Position numbers and translations under genes: made by a program. Below the pieces are notes generated by a model. That model worked only from the letters and a program-made list of their open reading frames with translations. It had not been told where the DNA came from and did no database searches. This document shows, one piece after another, positions 12,101-21,871 of a DNA stretch of 64,000 nucleotides (positions within the stretch are counted from its first letter, which is position 1; each line of letters opens with the position of its first letter). Source of the DNA: Symmetrospora coprosmae. Lineage: Eukaryota; Basidiomycota; Cystobasidiomycetes; Symmetrosporaceae. The stretch covers positions 248,001 to 312,000 of the forward strand of contig VUYT01000002.1 of NCBI GenBank assembly GCA_008802785.1, given 5' to 3'.

Positions 12101-12778
12101 TCTGATGGTTGCTTCTTCGTCGCAGCCCCTCTACATTGTCGAGTTCAAGGCTGGCCGAACCGACCTCTTCTACGTCGACGACCCGGAACACCTCGTGCTG
12201 GCCAAGGGCGATCTCGTTGTTGTCGAGGCGGACCGCGGCAAGGATCTCGGCAAGTGCCTGACATCGTGCACGTTGGACGAAGTGCGCGACTTCCAGATGT
12301 ACCAGGTCGAGTCGGCGCTCGGCCAGCTGGCCGCGGGCGCAGGAGGCGGGGCGACCATTGGCGGTGTGGGCACGCTCCCGCCTGGACAGCAGCCGTCGGC
12401 AGCCACCATTGCGCGCATGACGAAGGAGATTCACCCAAAGAAGATCTATGGTCGCGCCAGTCCTGCAGACGTCGCGCTGCTCGCCATCAAGGCGCAGGAC
12501 GAGGCGAAGGCGCTCAATATCTGCAGAGCAAAGGTCCTGCAGCACCAGCTCCCTATGGAGGTCACGGACGCCGAGTTTCAGTTGTAAGTGATGAAACGAC
12601 AGTGGTACCTTGGGTATGTGCGACAGCGCTGACGAAGCTTGCGTCATCCACAAGCGACCGCCGACGACTCACCTTCTTCTACGTCGCGGACCGTCGAATC
12701 GATTTCAGAAGTCTCGTCAAGGACCTTTTCAGGCTCTACAAGACGCGCATCTGGCTCGTCGACCAGGCAGGCTTCTAA
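9173..12778 (+). CDS. PSP1 C-terminal domain protein
   Basis: Large, mostly disordered protein with a C-terminal PSP1 domain. Exons 9173-12061, 12126-12583 and 12655-12778 give 1,156 residues. The first 960 or so are rich in Ser, Pro, Gln and Gly with several polyQ runs (near 9757 and 10428) and an acidic patch around residue 500 (DEDEYADSDGDDEEDD). The domain begins PLYIVEFKAGRTDLFYVDD, continues LAKGDLVVVEADRGKDLGKC and, across intron 2, ends DRRRLTFFYVADRRIDFRSL. Yeast Psp1 was found as a suppressor of DNA polymerase alpha mutants; bacterial relatives take part in signalling. The function here is not known. Intron 2 uses an AAG acceptor (12652-12654). The start is the first ATG in frame; an upstream GTG extension is not supported. 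Confidence 0.85.
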   Translation: MLSYSSILSGVQPGSGAAASGPGSGEGSEQDGSSIGRRSTPTSINNIGRSRSRSPSSTSSPRLGRIGVAGAASPLPTIPSASNLEAVTTSSSSPRSFTLTGSHFEAGFNKGRSSSLAPGGVPMSASASSSTRVLPDPIGSGSPREQRLYDRGAATPQTAASNVFSSSFPSSNSNLWLAEPPATTIPQTQLHLPPQQQQQQQQLPASQSASGQGRTTISRHMSLSGSVPRIAASSTHGTPFGNDSARTGLSWPDSPLSISDAPLTSIGSTAADAREGRSRTRLGASIGPVSGSYQARSGVSAHSGGSNGNGSNAGILKPGSGYTVGEGLHRSLSITSGERTRYGGDNGGIDISNMSPFVRDVEALREPQSSTLSPPHAGANAGHPYSASFSTSSDFFPRERRAAAGAARQNGPLTAGLQQQQQQQQSQGSSPRGPGASIFGGFGSSGMRDFSLGAVGSGRSPFLSGMMPLSALAPRRRESFWGTTERPLREGDEDEYADSDGDDEEDDHAPPTRSGATSRRHSVAAFTASSSLTSPPFRSQIGFNLPSDSQSSAQHGAGHSRSAGLTFGSQPPSASAAHQSFFSGADESSSRLDDEDLLATDLTNALQLNLEAQAARQQYQQQAPETAYHVHLRQNDSGAHASSLPTQTTLQQPMPGTTTASHSYAPGTSPSAFGNSRAGAGGNASTSPSRGPGPRNLAAHDRRSSTSGDPYSPSASAARYLATAHHVQPPPLQPGSGLPTPGRSAHAALPQQQQHSPAAQKEQVGSGSTNLPTTLWPPPGANVFSQTSPNFRPGTLPPPESLTQYSGDGQRPRYTPSPDHLQYQQEQQRYANQHHYRPQSDSPASAYGGQQQQQEGRGGPPSNTAPLPQAQYAQPQHGMAPPPSMYARPTGYPGPPPRMPSGGSMPPFAGFGARQPSMSGPPPPMLSPLNAHAQPYYVAPIAPQPSLNDLGRGVPLHALPSGGVSPSRLFLFFLSPSDGCFFVAAPLHCRVQGWPNRPLLRRRPGTPRAGQGRSRCCRGGPRQGSRQVPDIVHVGRSARLPDVPGRVGARPAGRGRRRRGDHWRCGHAPAWTAAVGSHHCAHDEGDSPKEDLWSRQSCRRRAARHQGAGRGEGAQYLQSKGPAAPAPYGGHGRRVSVVSDETTVVPWVCATALTKLASSTSDRRRLTFFYVADRRIDFRSLVKDLFRLYKTRIWLVDQAGF

Positions 12779-13445
12779 GTCAGCCATGCTCGAATGGGAG
12801 AAGGCACGCCTCTTAAGCCCACAAACACGCACCTGTCTGATCAAGCCTCTTCATCCGAACGTAATTCAAGAATCGATGTTTCGTGTCTGGCTGGATTTCA
12901 TAGACTGCAGAATCGAAGAGACTCTCGTTGAGGTATACGCGAGAACTAGAAGCATCCCCATCGCCCCTTTTGATTGCACTTGACCTGATATTGCGGAGAT
13001 CAACAACGGTGGAGGAAGATGAGCAGAAAGGGAGAGGTACAGCAGTAGTACGGGTGAATCAGAGAACGGGAGGGCGTGATGTATTGTACGAGAACGAATG
13101 GGCAACTCTCGATTACGAGGAGTACTTGCATTCTTCCGCTATACTCGCTGCTAGTTTGGCGTCCATCATCCACCTGTGCCGCGGTCAGTAGTCTGCAGTT
13201 GGCCGGGGCTGCTGTGACGGGATACCTACTCGCTTCCAACTCGATCGTCCCTCCAGTGTGTCCTAGCGCGCCTACCTCTCCTGCTCCTGCAGAAGCCAAT
13301 AATGCCAATGCAGCGTCCTCCGAGTCGAGCCTCGCGAGCTGCCGACTCCACCGCTGGGACTGCCGGTGATGTGCAGGAGCAGCTGGCGAAGCTGAGTGTC
13401 GGGCGCAAGCTCGGCAGCACGCCCGCGTCCATTCGCCTACTTCCT
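12779..13445. other. Convergent intergenic region
   Basis: This stretch of 667 bp lies between the PSP1-domain gene and the F-box-like gene. A plus-strand open frame starts at 13302 with plausible composition for about 45 codons, but it runs on as the antisense of the F-box-like gene and has no supporting splice signals, so no gene is called. Confidence 0.35.
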
Positions 13446-14508
13446 CTAGTGAAGGCGCTCGTCACTCCAGAACTTGCGCTCATGCAGGCCCTGCTCGGCT
13501 GCCTTCAGCAGTTCGGAGACATCCGGAACCGAGTCATCCTTGGTCACGACTATGCTCGGATCAGATCTGGCCTTGAAGTAGTAAGATGGGGTGGTACGCA
13601 AGTTGGGAAAGACCGTCGGGTCGGCAAGAAGCTGAAGCGCAGGGACCCAAGCGTCGTCGTCCATCTCTATTTCGAAAGTCTGAAGATGCTGGAAGGAGCG
13701 GGCGTCCCGCTTGAGTACTGCTAGATACTGCTTCGTCTGGGTGTCCGCCAGTTCGGTACGCCGGTGCAAGATCTGATGGACGAACCGCATCTTGGCAGCA
13801 CGCAGCGGGGAAAAGCCGCGGACTTGCCGCTCGAAGCCAGCAACAGTCTTGTGACATGGTAGTACCAAACCCCGTAGGCGGTCACCCAGAAGTGCTGAGT
13901 AGGTCGCGATGCTGTCCCAGGCGAAGCCGTCGACCTCGAGGGTTATGGCTTGGGCAGGTCGGCCAAACAGGTCTGGCAACGGTGTCCTATCGCTTTGGGC
14001 CGGCGAATAGCCTGCGGTAGAGACGGACAAGCGCTGTAGATGATGAAGCCGTGCGAGAAGTGCTGTCTCGGGAGGCGTGTAGAGATAGTTGACGCTGATT
14101 GTGAGGTCAAGGAGATTGGTCACCGCTTGAAGCAGTCGAGAAGTTTGCCTAGCGGTGGTATCGCTCAAGTCGACGTGCGCTGTCCTCGTGAAGGCGGCGA
14201 GGCGGGGCTGGCTCTCAAGCGTCTGCAACAGCTTCGCGCTTTTTGTTTCTGGTGTGTTTTTGGCCGCCGTAACCGACGACGGAGGGGATGGTAAGACTGG
14301 AGTACAGCCTAGGTTCGACGACCTCGCGGAAAGCGCGATTGACTGGCGCGAGCAGAGCCAAGGCGTTGCGGTAGTCACTCCGGTACGACTTTGACGCTTC
14401 GGCAAACCCAGGCTGCACAGCTTCCGCGACATGCGATGTGATGATGGCGACCAGCTCGCGGGTGCGAAGGACGACCTGAGCCCGGGAGGGTATGCCGGAC
14501 GCTTCCAT
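13446..14508 (-). CDS. F-box / LRR-like protein with an apparent frame break
   Basis: Probable substrate-binding subunit of an SCF ubiquitin ligase. The N terminus (RTRELVAIITSHVAEAV ... ALLAPVNRAFREVVEPRLYSSLTI) has the pattern of basidiomycete F-box-type proteins. The rest (LLQTLESQPRLAAFTRTAHVDLSD, LLDLTISVNYLY, LHHLQRLSVS) resembles the leucine-rich part that follows. The two halves are in different frames. Dropping one base from the C4 run (minus strand; plus positions 14284-14287) yields one open frame of 353 residues reading LTIPPSSVTAAKNTPETK across the join. A 49-nt intron with a weak GTCTTA donor is a less likely alternative. The break may be an assembly error or a real mutation. 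No membrane segment. Confidence 0.55.
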
Positions 14509-14744
14509 TGCAGCGAGGGCGACTGCAAGGCCAGACAATGGTCTTAGTGATCGGATACCTTCACATTCAAGGATGCGAGGCGCGCTCACACTCGTACTTT
14601 GCGTCCTCTTCACGCTGGAGCGCTGCCGCCTGTTCAGCCGCCCTCCGAGTCTTGACCATGCTGACGACGAGAGGGTTGAGGAACGCCGAGAGCTGACACA
14701 GAGCCTGACAGGGACGTTGTTGAGGCACTCGAGACTGCCTCTGA

Positions 14745-16289
14745 TCACACTTGAATGGAACGTGCTTGCGACAACGAGTCCTGACAAGTCGGTCGAACGG
14801 AAGGGAGCGTCGGGACGTTCCGCCTCCAGTCCGACCTGATACGGTACGCTGACGGACAGCATCTAGGACAGGCGCGACTGCTACTCGAAACGACGACTAC
14901 TGATGGTGACAGCCCGTCTAGCAGTGCGAGCAGTCGGATATATCGCAGTTGAGCGAGACTATCAACCAGCTCCTTCAGGCTCTGCTCGAGTTGCTTGAAC
15001 CCGTCCTTCCCAAGACTCCTGAGTATCTTGATGGACAGCTCCGTATCCACAGTGCTGATCTCACGCTCGCCCTTGTCCTCGTATCTGGGCAGGCTCGCAT
15101 CGGGGCGCAGCTTCTTGAGGATGTCCAGCACCTGGCCCCAATGGAACGGCTGGCTGTAGGCGAAAATACGCTCGCCGTTCAGCGACAAGTCAGTCAGCGC
15201 TCCGACATGGAGCAAAGCCGTGTCGACGGGATCGACGTAATACTCTGCGGGTCAGTTTGCGAGCGAAGTACAAGTCAGCAAGGGCCGCGCAGAAAGAGCC
15301 ATCAAGTCGAGAGCCGCACGAGGGGGTATCGACTTGATGAGGCCACCCTTGTCGCCGTCGAGGATGCTTCGGATCCAGCCTGCCGTGGAGGCTGACTGGC
15401 GCGTGGCATCGAGGATCTGCACAGGGAGAATGAAGGCAGTCAGTCCCAGGCGAGCGACAAAGCAACCTGTGGAGCGCCGGCGCGACCTACGGGTCCTAGA
15501 TTGGCGTTAGGAAGGACGGTGTTGACCGTGAAGTGTGGGTTATTGTCCTTGACGAATTGCCATGCAGCTTGTTCGCCTTGAGTCTTGCTTGCACCGTACA
15601 CAGCCCACACCCGGTCGGAATTACTCATGGAAGATACGCGAATTCCGATTTCAGATGCCTGGGGCCAACACCGGGCAATCACACAAGAGGACTCACTACG
15701 GAGGCGGCGCCCATGCGGCCTGTACGTCCGCCTCGTTCCACATGTTCCGGTCAACGTGAAACTCCTTGTTGGGGTACGGCTTGGTCGCGGCAGTCGACGA
15801 GCTGGTGAGGACGAAGCTCTTAATGCCTGGCTCTCCGAGTGCAGCCTCCAGTGCGATCTGGGTTGCCTTGATCGTGGACGGGATGACGACGTTCGGGTCA
15901 GGAGAGAACGACAGCTCGCTGGCGGTGTGGGCGATGGCGGAGCAGCCCTTGACGGCCTCGTCGAGGCATCCGTCTGCGGTGAAGTCCGAAACCTGCGCAA
16001 GCTCAAATTTGCCCTTGCCATGCTTCTTGTCAAAATACTCGACGAGCCAGGCTTGCTTTGCCGTGTCGCGGACGGTTCCCCGCACGCGATAGCCCGCAAG
16101 GAGGAGCTGGTCGCAGATGTGCGAGCCGAGGAAACCATTGGCGCCGGTGACTAGAACCTGAGAGCGGGGTGCAAGAAGGAAGGAATGCATTAGTAATGGA
16201 CGAGTATGTTTCTTGACAGTCGCACATCGCGCGGCCGATTTCAAGAGCGGTGGCCCCACCAGTGATCCGGAAGGGAGCTTGTTTGACAT
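14745..16289 (-). CDS. NAD(P)-dependent extended-SDR reductase, copy A (406 residues)
   Basis: Extended short-chain dehydrogenase of the dihydroflavonol-reductase / GRE2-like ketoreductase group, reducing a carbonyl or aldehyde with NAD(P)H. Five exons: 16289-16260, 16157-15697, 15623-15491, 15416-15320 and 15244-14745. Visible: Rossmann motif TGANGFLGSHICDQLL, the charged strand GYRVRGTVRD, TSSSTAA, and the catalytic Tyr-Lys in VYGASKTQGEQAAW, then LPNANLGP and YYVDPVDTALLHVGAL. Exon boundaries and phases equal those of the neighbouring copy B, so this is a tandem duplication. Where B stops after ELVDSLP, this copy reads on for about 66 further residues with no similarity to B. Exon 3 uses a GAG-type acceptor (ATGAG). 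The cytosolic substrate cannot be told from sequence. Confidence 0.88.
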
Positions 16290-16575
16290 GCTGCGGCCGA
16301 TGCTGCGATGAGAGTGGATGTAGAGTGCTAGTATACGAAGTCAGGCGGAGGGGATACAAGCACACTGTCTGCAATGACAGATCTGGCGTAAATGACCGAT
16401 AGGGGTTTTGCTCGGTAAGCGGCTCAGTAAGCAGCTTGGTAAGGCGGGGCGGCATCTTGGTAAGCCACTGGGGAAGGTGTCGGTGGGACGACAACAGCAT
16501 GCTTTCGAACTGCCACAGAGCACCCTGTGAAGTAGCGCATGTATTGCCTGCACTCTTTTGCAAACGGGCTCGAAT
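16290..16575. other. Spacer between the tandem reductases
   Basis: This spacer of 286 bp holds the copy A promoter and copy B 3' untranslated region. No repeat at the duplication junction was recognised by eye. Confidence 0.4.
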
Positions 16576-17905
16576 TCACGGAAGGCTGTCAACCAGCTCC
16601 CTCAGACTCTGCTCGAGACCTTTGAATCCGTCTCGTCCAGATTCCTTGAGAATCTTGACCGCAAGCTCGTTGTCGACCGTGCTAAGATCTCGCTGTCCGT
16701 TGTCCTTGTAGTCCTCGGGCAGTTTAGCGCTCGGCCGCAGCTCCCTCAGTATCTCCAGGACCTGAGTCCAATGGAATGGTTCGGCGAAGGCGAAGATGCG
16801 CTCGCCATTGAGCGAGAGGTCTGTCAGAGCACCGACGTGTAACAAAGCCGTGTCGACCGGGTCGACAAAGTACTCTGCGGTTGAAGTGGGATATCAGACA
16901 CGGACGACATCGAGCGGCGAGCGGAATGAGGCACAGACAACGCACGAGGTGCTATGCTCTTGGTCAGCCCTCCCTTGTCCCCCTCAAGGGTGGCTCGGAT
17001 CCAGCCTGCTGTCGATCCTGACTGCTGCTCGGCATCGAGGATCTGTGGCCATGGTGACCGGGGTTCAGCCATGCCGACCAGTCGTATATCCGAACGCGAC
17101 TTACGGCTCCAAAGTTGGCATTGGGAAGAATAGTATTGACCGTGAAGCTCGGCTTGTTCTCCTTGACAAACTGCCAAGCGGCCTGCTCGCCCTGCGTCTT
17201 GCTGGCGCCATACACGGCCCAGACTCGGTCGCGAGTACTACACAGGGACGAGCCGGTCAGTACAGCCTGACAGGCAATGGCGAGAGTAGCATGCACGCTC
17301 ACTATGGCGGAGGCGCCCACGCCGTCTTCACCTCTTCCTCATTCCAGGTGTTCCTGTCAATGTGGAACTTTGTGTCGGGGTTGGCCTTGGTCGCGGCAGT
17401 GGACGAGCTGGTGAGGACAAAGCTCTTGATGCCCGGCTCCTTCATTGCCGCCTGGAGAGCGCGCTGGGTGGCCTTGATGACCGGAGTAATGATCTCATTA
17501 GGGTCCGGAGAGAACGAGAGGTCGCTGGCCGTGTGAGCGATGGCGGAGCACCCCTTGATGGCCTCGTCGAGACAACCATCCGCAGTGAAGTCGGGGACAT
17601 GTGCGAGCTCAAATTTTCCCTTGCCGTGCTTTTGGTCAAAGTACTCGACGAGCCAGGCCTGCTTTGCCGTGTCGCGGACGGTTCCCCGCACGCGATAGCC
17701 CGCAAGGAGGAGCTGGTCGCAGATGTGCGAGCCGAGGAAACCGTTGGCGCCGGTGATGAGGACCTGAAGGAGGGGGATATGTAGGAGAGAGAAGAACTGT
17801 CAGCCAAGGTGTGATGCTTTTCGCCTGAGGGTCGCGCGACGCGCTGCACAGGATACAGGGCGGAGAGCTCACCAGCGATCCGGACGGAAGCTTGTTGGCA
17901 GGCAT
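16576..17905 (-). CDS. NAD(P)-dependent extended-SDR reductase, copy B (340 residues)
   Basis: Tandem paralog of copy A, in the same family (dihydroflavonol-reductase / GRE2-like, extended SDR). Exons 17905-17873, 17763-17303, 17237-17105, 17042-16946 and 16874-16576. The three central exons are exactly the same length as in A (461, 133 and 97 nt). Motifs: TGANGFLGSHICDQL, GYRVRGTVRDTAKQAW, TSSSTAATKANP, VYGASKTQGEQAAWQ, LPNANFGA and EYFVDPVDTALLHVGAL. It ends RELVDSLP at the family's normal length. The nucleotide sequence around exon 2 is nearly identical to copy A (about 17630-17750 versus 16020-16140), pointing to a recent duplication or gene conversion. The two genes read in the same direction 286 bp apart and may share regulation. 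Confidence 0.92.
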
Positions 17906-18305
17906 CTTGTGTCTGTATGCAACGTGTCTGCTCTGTTCTGTGATGATGTACTTGTGTGGGATGGGTGGCAGGAAGAAGAGCAGATGTCGGTCGCGGACAC
18001 ATCTGACGATCAGCTGACGGAGCCAGCCAGAGGTCTTTCGGGGAGCTGTGCATGTAGGCAATCAGGTGTGTCTGAAGGTAGAGAGTGCCTCAATCGCCTC
18101 CCACAGTCCATCCAGACCATTCTGCTGTAATCCGGGCAGACATCCCCCCTAGGTACGTGAGCCATGTCGGTGTCGGTGGCGTGAGCGTCAGCGCCGGTGA
18201 GCCTGTTGTCCTCCTACGGCCTCAGTGGTACCGCAGAGAGGCACTTGCAGCACCTGTCGAAACGACATCCACGCTGGGACCGCAAGGGCGCAAGTACAGG
18301 GTGCC
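17906..18305. promoter_or_regulatory. Divergent promoter region, reductase B / SAF4
   Basis: This 400-bp region lies between divergent starts. No distinctive motif or gene was recognised. GTGAGC-like words near 18166-18200 could belong to a 5' untranslated intron of the downstream gene, but that is not supported further. Confidence 0.35.
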
Positions 18306-19692
18306 ATGCAGGGCTTTCAGAGGTAGGGATAGCTCGGATGAATGGATGGATGGGCCATTGCCATGGCGAGATCAGCAACTGACAGACGACGACGGCCATC
18401 TGCGCAGGTACTACAAGCCGGACTTCGACTGGAAGGACAAGAAGAAGGACACGCTCAACAAGGTCGCAGGAAAGCAGTGCGTGTTCCCGGTATCTCGGTG
18501 GGCATGAGATGAACGACCAGGCCCTGCGGGCTGACGCTCAGTGACTCCGTCCGCCTCGCAGTGCTCTTGGAGACAGAGCTCGCAAGCTCGACAAGGGCAT
18601 CCTTATAGTCCGCTTCGAGGTGCGTACAGCGAATGCTGATGCTCCTGTAGCCTGCTCTTAGGAATCAGAAGAGCTGACCTCACATCAACGTCGCTCGCAT
18701 CGCAGCTGCCCTTCAACGTCTGGTGCGGGACATGCAACAACCACATTGGCGCCGGCGTGCGCTACAATGCCGAAAAGAAGAAGATCGGGTCGTACTACAG
18801 CACCCCCATCTTTTCGTTCCGGTGCAAGTGCCATCTGTGTGCGGGCTGGTTCGAGGTCCAGACGGATCCCAAGAACACGCGATACGTCGTGACCGAGGGC
18901 GCAAAGCAGCAGGCCCAGGACTGGGATCCGGAGGAAGAGGGCGGCTTCCCAGCGAGCTACACGCGAGAAGGCGAAGGACCTGCAGCGAAAGGCAGCGAGG
19001 CAGGCGGCGCGTTCGCCAGCTTTGAGCAGCAGGCGACCAGCAAGAAGCGCGCCATGACTGCGCAGGAACGGCTCGACGAGATGGAGCAATACAGCGAGGA
19101 CCGCTGGTCGGACCCGTTCGCCCTCAACCGCAACCTGCGCCGCTCCTTCCGGGAGCACAAGGGAAAGCAAAGGGAGAAGCTGGATCAGGATGACGCGCTC
19201 GCCGACAAGTATGGGCTCGGCGAGAACGTCAGACTCGATCTCGTGCGCGGCGACGAGGAGGTCAGGGAGGATGCGGACGGAACGAGGGATTCGCGAGCGA
19301 GCTGGCTATCGGGCGCAGACAAGCGCGAGAAGCAATTCATCGAGGAGGACGGCGAGCAGTGGAAGCTCGCTCAGTGGGCAAAGGCGAAGGCAGAGCGCGA
19401 TGAGAAGGAACGAAAGCAAGCTCTGGTTGCCGAGACGGGGTGGAGAGAGGCATCGCTTGTCAAGCGGCACACGGCACCCGCAGTATCATCCGATCGTAGG
19501 CGTGTGTCGACCGTGCGCGCCGCCGCCGCTCCACCACCACCACCATCAAGCGCAGCTTCGCGACTCTCGTCTCAGCTAAGGATGAACGCAGCCCGCAAGT
19601 CCGATCCCTTCTCGTCAGCTTTCTCACTTCCTGGCCCATCTTCAGCCGCCTCTTCCCTGGCCAGCGCGCTCGCCAAGCCTGCGCGGAGGTGA
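18306..19692 (+). CDS. SAF4: CWC16-family splicing factor, CCDC130/Saf4 type
   Basis: Spliceosome-associated protein of the CWC16 (Yju2-like) family, CCDC130/YJU2B subgroup. Four exons: 18306-18322, 18408-18476, 18562-18619 and 18706-19692, 376 residues. Exon 1 encodes only MQGFQR, the conserved N terminus of this subgroup. It continues YYKPDFD, AGKHALGDRARKLDKGILIVRFELPFNVWCGTC, NHIGAGVRYNAEKKKIGSYY and CHLCAGWFEVQTDP. Two CxxC pairs (WCGTC and CKCHLC) form the zinc site. The C-terminal half is Glu/Lys-rich and then Ser/Ala/Pro-rich, as usual. The start is fixed by the MQGF motif and the in-phase AG/G junction. Nuclear. Divergent from reductase B; no functional link with neighbours is evident. 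Confidence 0.94.
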
Positions 19693-19865
19693 TAGCCAGA
19701 CGCGTATCGGTTCGTTTGCAGCAGTGCAGTCATGTTGATGTACATCAGAAGACATGGCATTTAAGAGTCGTCAGAGCATTCAAGCCTCAACATCTACGTT
19801 CAGACTCGAGAGCGGATTCATACTGGCGCGGAGTTCTTGACGCTCTACAAGGCCGCCGCAAGCGC

Positions 19866-21160
19866 TTACTCGAGCGAACGCGCAGTCGAGCCGTCCAAGG
19901 CTGCTCTCGTCGCATCGGGAGACGCTTCGGGTACAGCACCGCCCTCGGCAACATGCATGCGTGGACCATCTGCTGCCGAGTTATCAACAAGCGTCGTCTG
20001 GCCGGTTGACATCGCTCCAGATTGGTTGTGCACAGTATGCCCTGCCGCCTTGTCTGCTGGCCGAGTGCCCCGCTCGACGACGCTTTCCCCTCTGCCGTCC
20101 GTTGCCTCCTTTGCAACCCTGTTGCTAATGCTCCAGAGCGCCGAGGTTCCGTACCATTGTGTGACCATGAGCAGGGCGATGGCAATCCAGAGGACAGCGG
20201 AGAAGGCGCGGTCGAGGGTCGTCTCGTGGTGATGTGATTGACGGACGCCCCACCAGGCCAACATGTAGATAGCGAAGAGGACCTTGAAGAAGCTGTCGGC
20301 AGGCGCAAAGAGCGAAGGTACAGGGTTCAGCGCGGCTTGCCGTATGCCCGACCTGGGCTCAAGATGACCTACAATGACTGTACCGCTGCAAAGCGGAGTG
20401 CAAAAACGACCTTTCGCCGATCGGCCTTCAGTCGGTCTGTAACGACGGCAACCACATCAGCTCTCAAGCCACAGCTTCCTCACAAAGAAAGCAATTTGCC
20501 GCTTACACGTCAGGAGCGCAACAAACACCGGCTGCTCTGTCGTACCCTGGAACAGCCAGATGATGGCAGTCGTAATAATGCTTGGCCTCTTCGAGTCTGC
20601 AAGGACGCCGACAACAAAGCAGATGGCGAAAATTGTGGAGATGTGGTGCGCACGCATGGAGCGGTTCATTCGCTCGCGGTAGGCCATCTCGTAGAGGTAC
20701 AGAGCACACACCACCAGGCCAGCGAGGCGCAAGCAGTCGATCCCGATCTTCGTATAGAGTCGCGCGAGCGAGGGAGCGGCGACGAGCTGCAGGCTCAGTG
20801 CGAGCGTTGTGTAGAAGTAGACCAGACTCAGGATGTAGATGACAGAATTGCGCCGATGCGGTGTGCTAAGCGAGCGGTACGCTTGTGATGTGCGCATTAG
20901 GACAGCTGCAATCAGGTGAGCAGACGCGTCGAGCAGGAGGAAGAGCAGAACGGCGCTGATGGCTGCATTTGCACGACGATACCATCAGTATCTTGCCAGA
21001 GTGGCAGGACGGCTCGGACAATTGCGCACTTACGGAAGAAGGCCAACGTGCTGCTGTCTGGCCGCTCGTTGGCATCTTTCTGAAGCTCACGCAGGCTAGC
21101 CTCAGATAGACCGGACAACTCCGAGGCTGGCGGCATCGCTACTGCAGGGACGCTTTCCAT
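19866..21160 (-). CDS. Polytopic membrane protein, TLC-like
   Basis: A 357-residue membrane protein from four exons: 21160-21034, 20962-20507, 20436-20373 and 20292-19866. Hydrophobic segments include ISAVLLFLLLDASAHLIAAV, VIYILSLVYFYTTLALSLQL, CLRLAGLVVCALYLY, ISTIFAICFVVGVLA, SIITTAIIWLFQ, FFFKVLFAIYMLAWW and AVLWIAIALLMVTQW, giving about seven spans. The sequence YLYEMAYRERMNRSMRAHHIST has the Tyr-Glu...Arg...His-His spacing seen in TLC (TRAM-LAG1-CLN8) domains, so a lipid-related ER role is possible. The match is too weak to assign ceramide synthase. The C-terminal 80 residues are polar and probably disordered. Intron 3 (20293-20372) has a strong GTAGGT donor and polypyrimidine tract. The N terminus is cytosol-like with no signal peptide. 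Confidence 0.68.
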
Positions 21161-21871
21161 CTTGCCTCGGTTTTGTCAATGAGCTGGTGCAGAGCGCAGA
21201 GGAGAGGGGAGCACTGGTCTGACCACGAGATCAGAAGCGGCTAGCGGTGGTCGACAGGGCGGAAGATGCTGCAGGTCAGCCTGATAGTGAGGAGGGTCAA
21301 CGAGCTGTGCAGATTGGGTCAAGCCGCACGAGGTGCACGGACAGCGCCATGACACAGAGCACCGCTAGGCTGTGGGCTCCGGAGCGGACCTTCAGCCCAG
21401 GCGATAAGGTCGGACTGACGCCATTGACGTCGCGTAGACGACCACTCGTGGACGGGTCAGCTCGCAGCGAGCCTGTCCGGAGGTCCGAAGGTGCAGGCCT
21501 GGGCGCGCACGGTTGCGCGTCAGAGAGTTATCATAGGCAGGATACTGGATGAGGTGCAAACGCTTCGTTATTCGCTGGGGGGTACAGGCGCCGTGAGTGT
21601 CATCACCACAACATCGCAAGGCCGGGACCGCAGGACTTCCTCCTTCGAAAGCGCCGGCTGCAGTTTGTTGCGAAGAGTTACAGCAGGCATCCGAGTGGTG
21701 TTGGACAGGGATACAGTGTATCTCCCTCTTCCGAAGCTGTCTTGACGGTCGACCGTCAACCCCGGATTTCGCTCAGCCTTTCTCGCTTTCGACAACCAGG
21801 GCAAGGACAGCAACAGCACCAGCATCATCGAGTAGAACAAGGACCACTCCTCCTCCCATGCTGCCTGAAGA
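21161..21871. promoter_or_regulatory. Divergent promoter region, TLC-like / SGNH genes
   Basis: This 711-bp region lies between divergent starts. Open frames on both strands look like chance. No repeat or conserved RNA was recognised. Confidence 0.35.

Noticed and set aside
13302-13724. Plus-strand frame with plausible first 45 residues (MPMQRPPSRASRAADS...)
   Set aside because: Most of it is antisense to the F-box-like exon and no splice-supported extension was found; kept only as a note.
14509-14744. Extra coding exon upstream of the F-box-like gene
   Set aside because: Frames here do not join in phase to the first exon, and the sequence serves as its 5' region next to the reductase A end.
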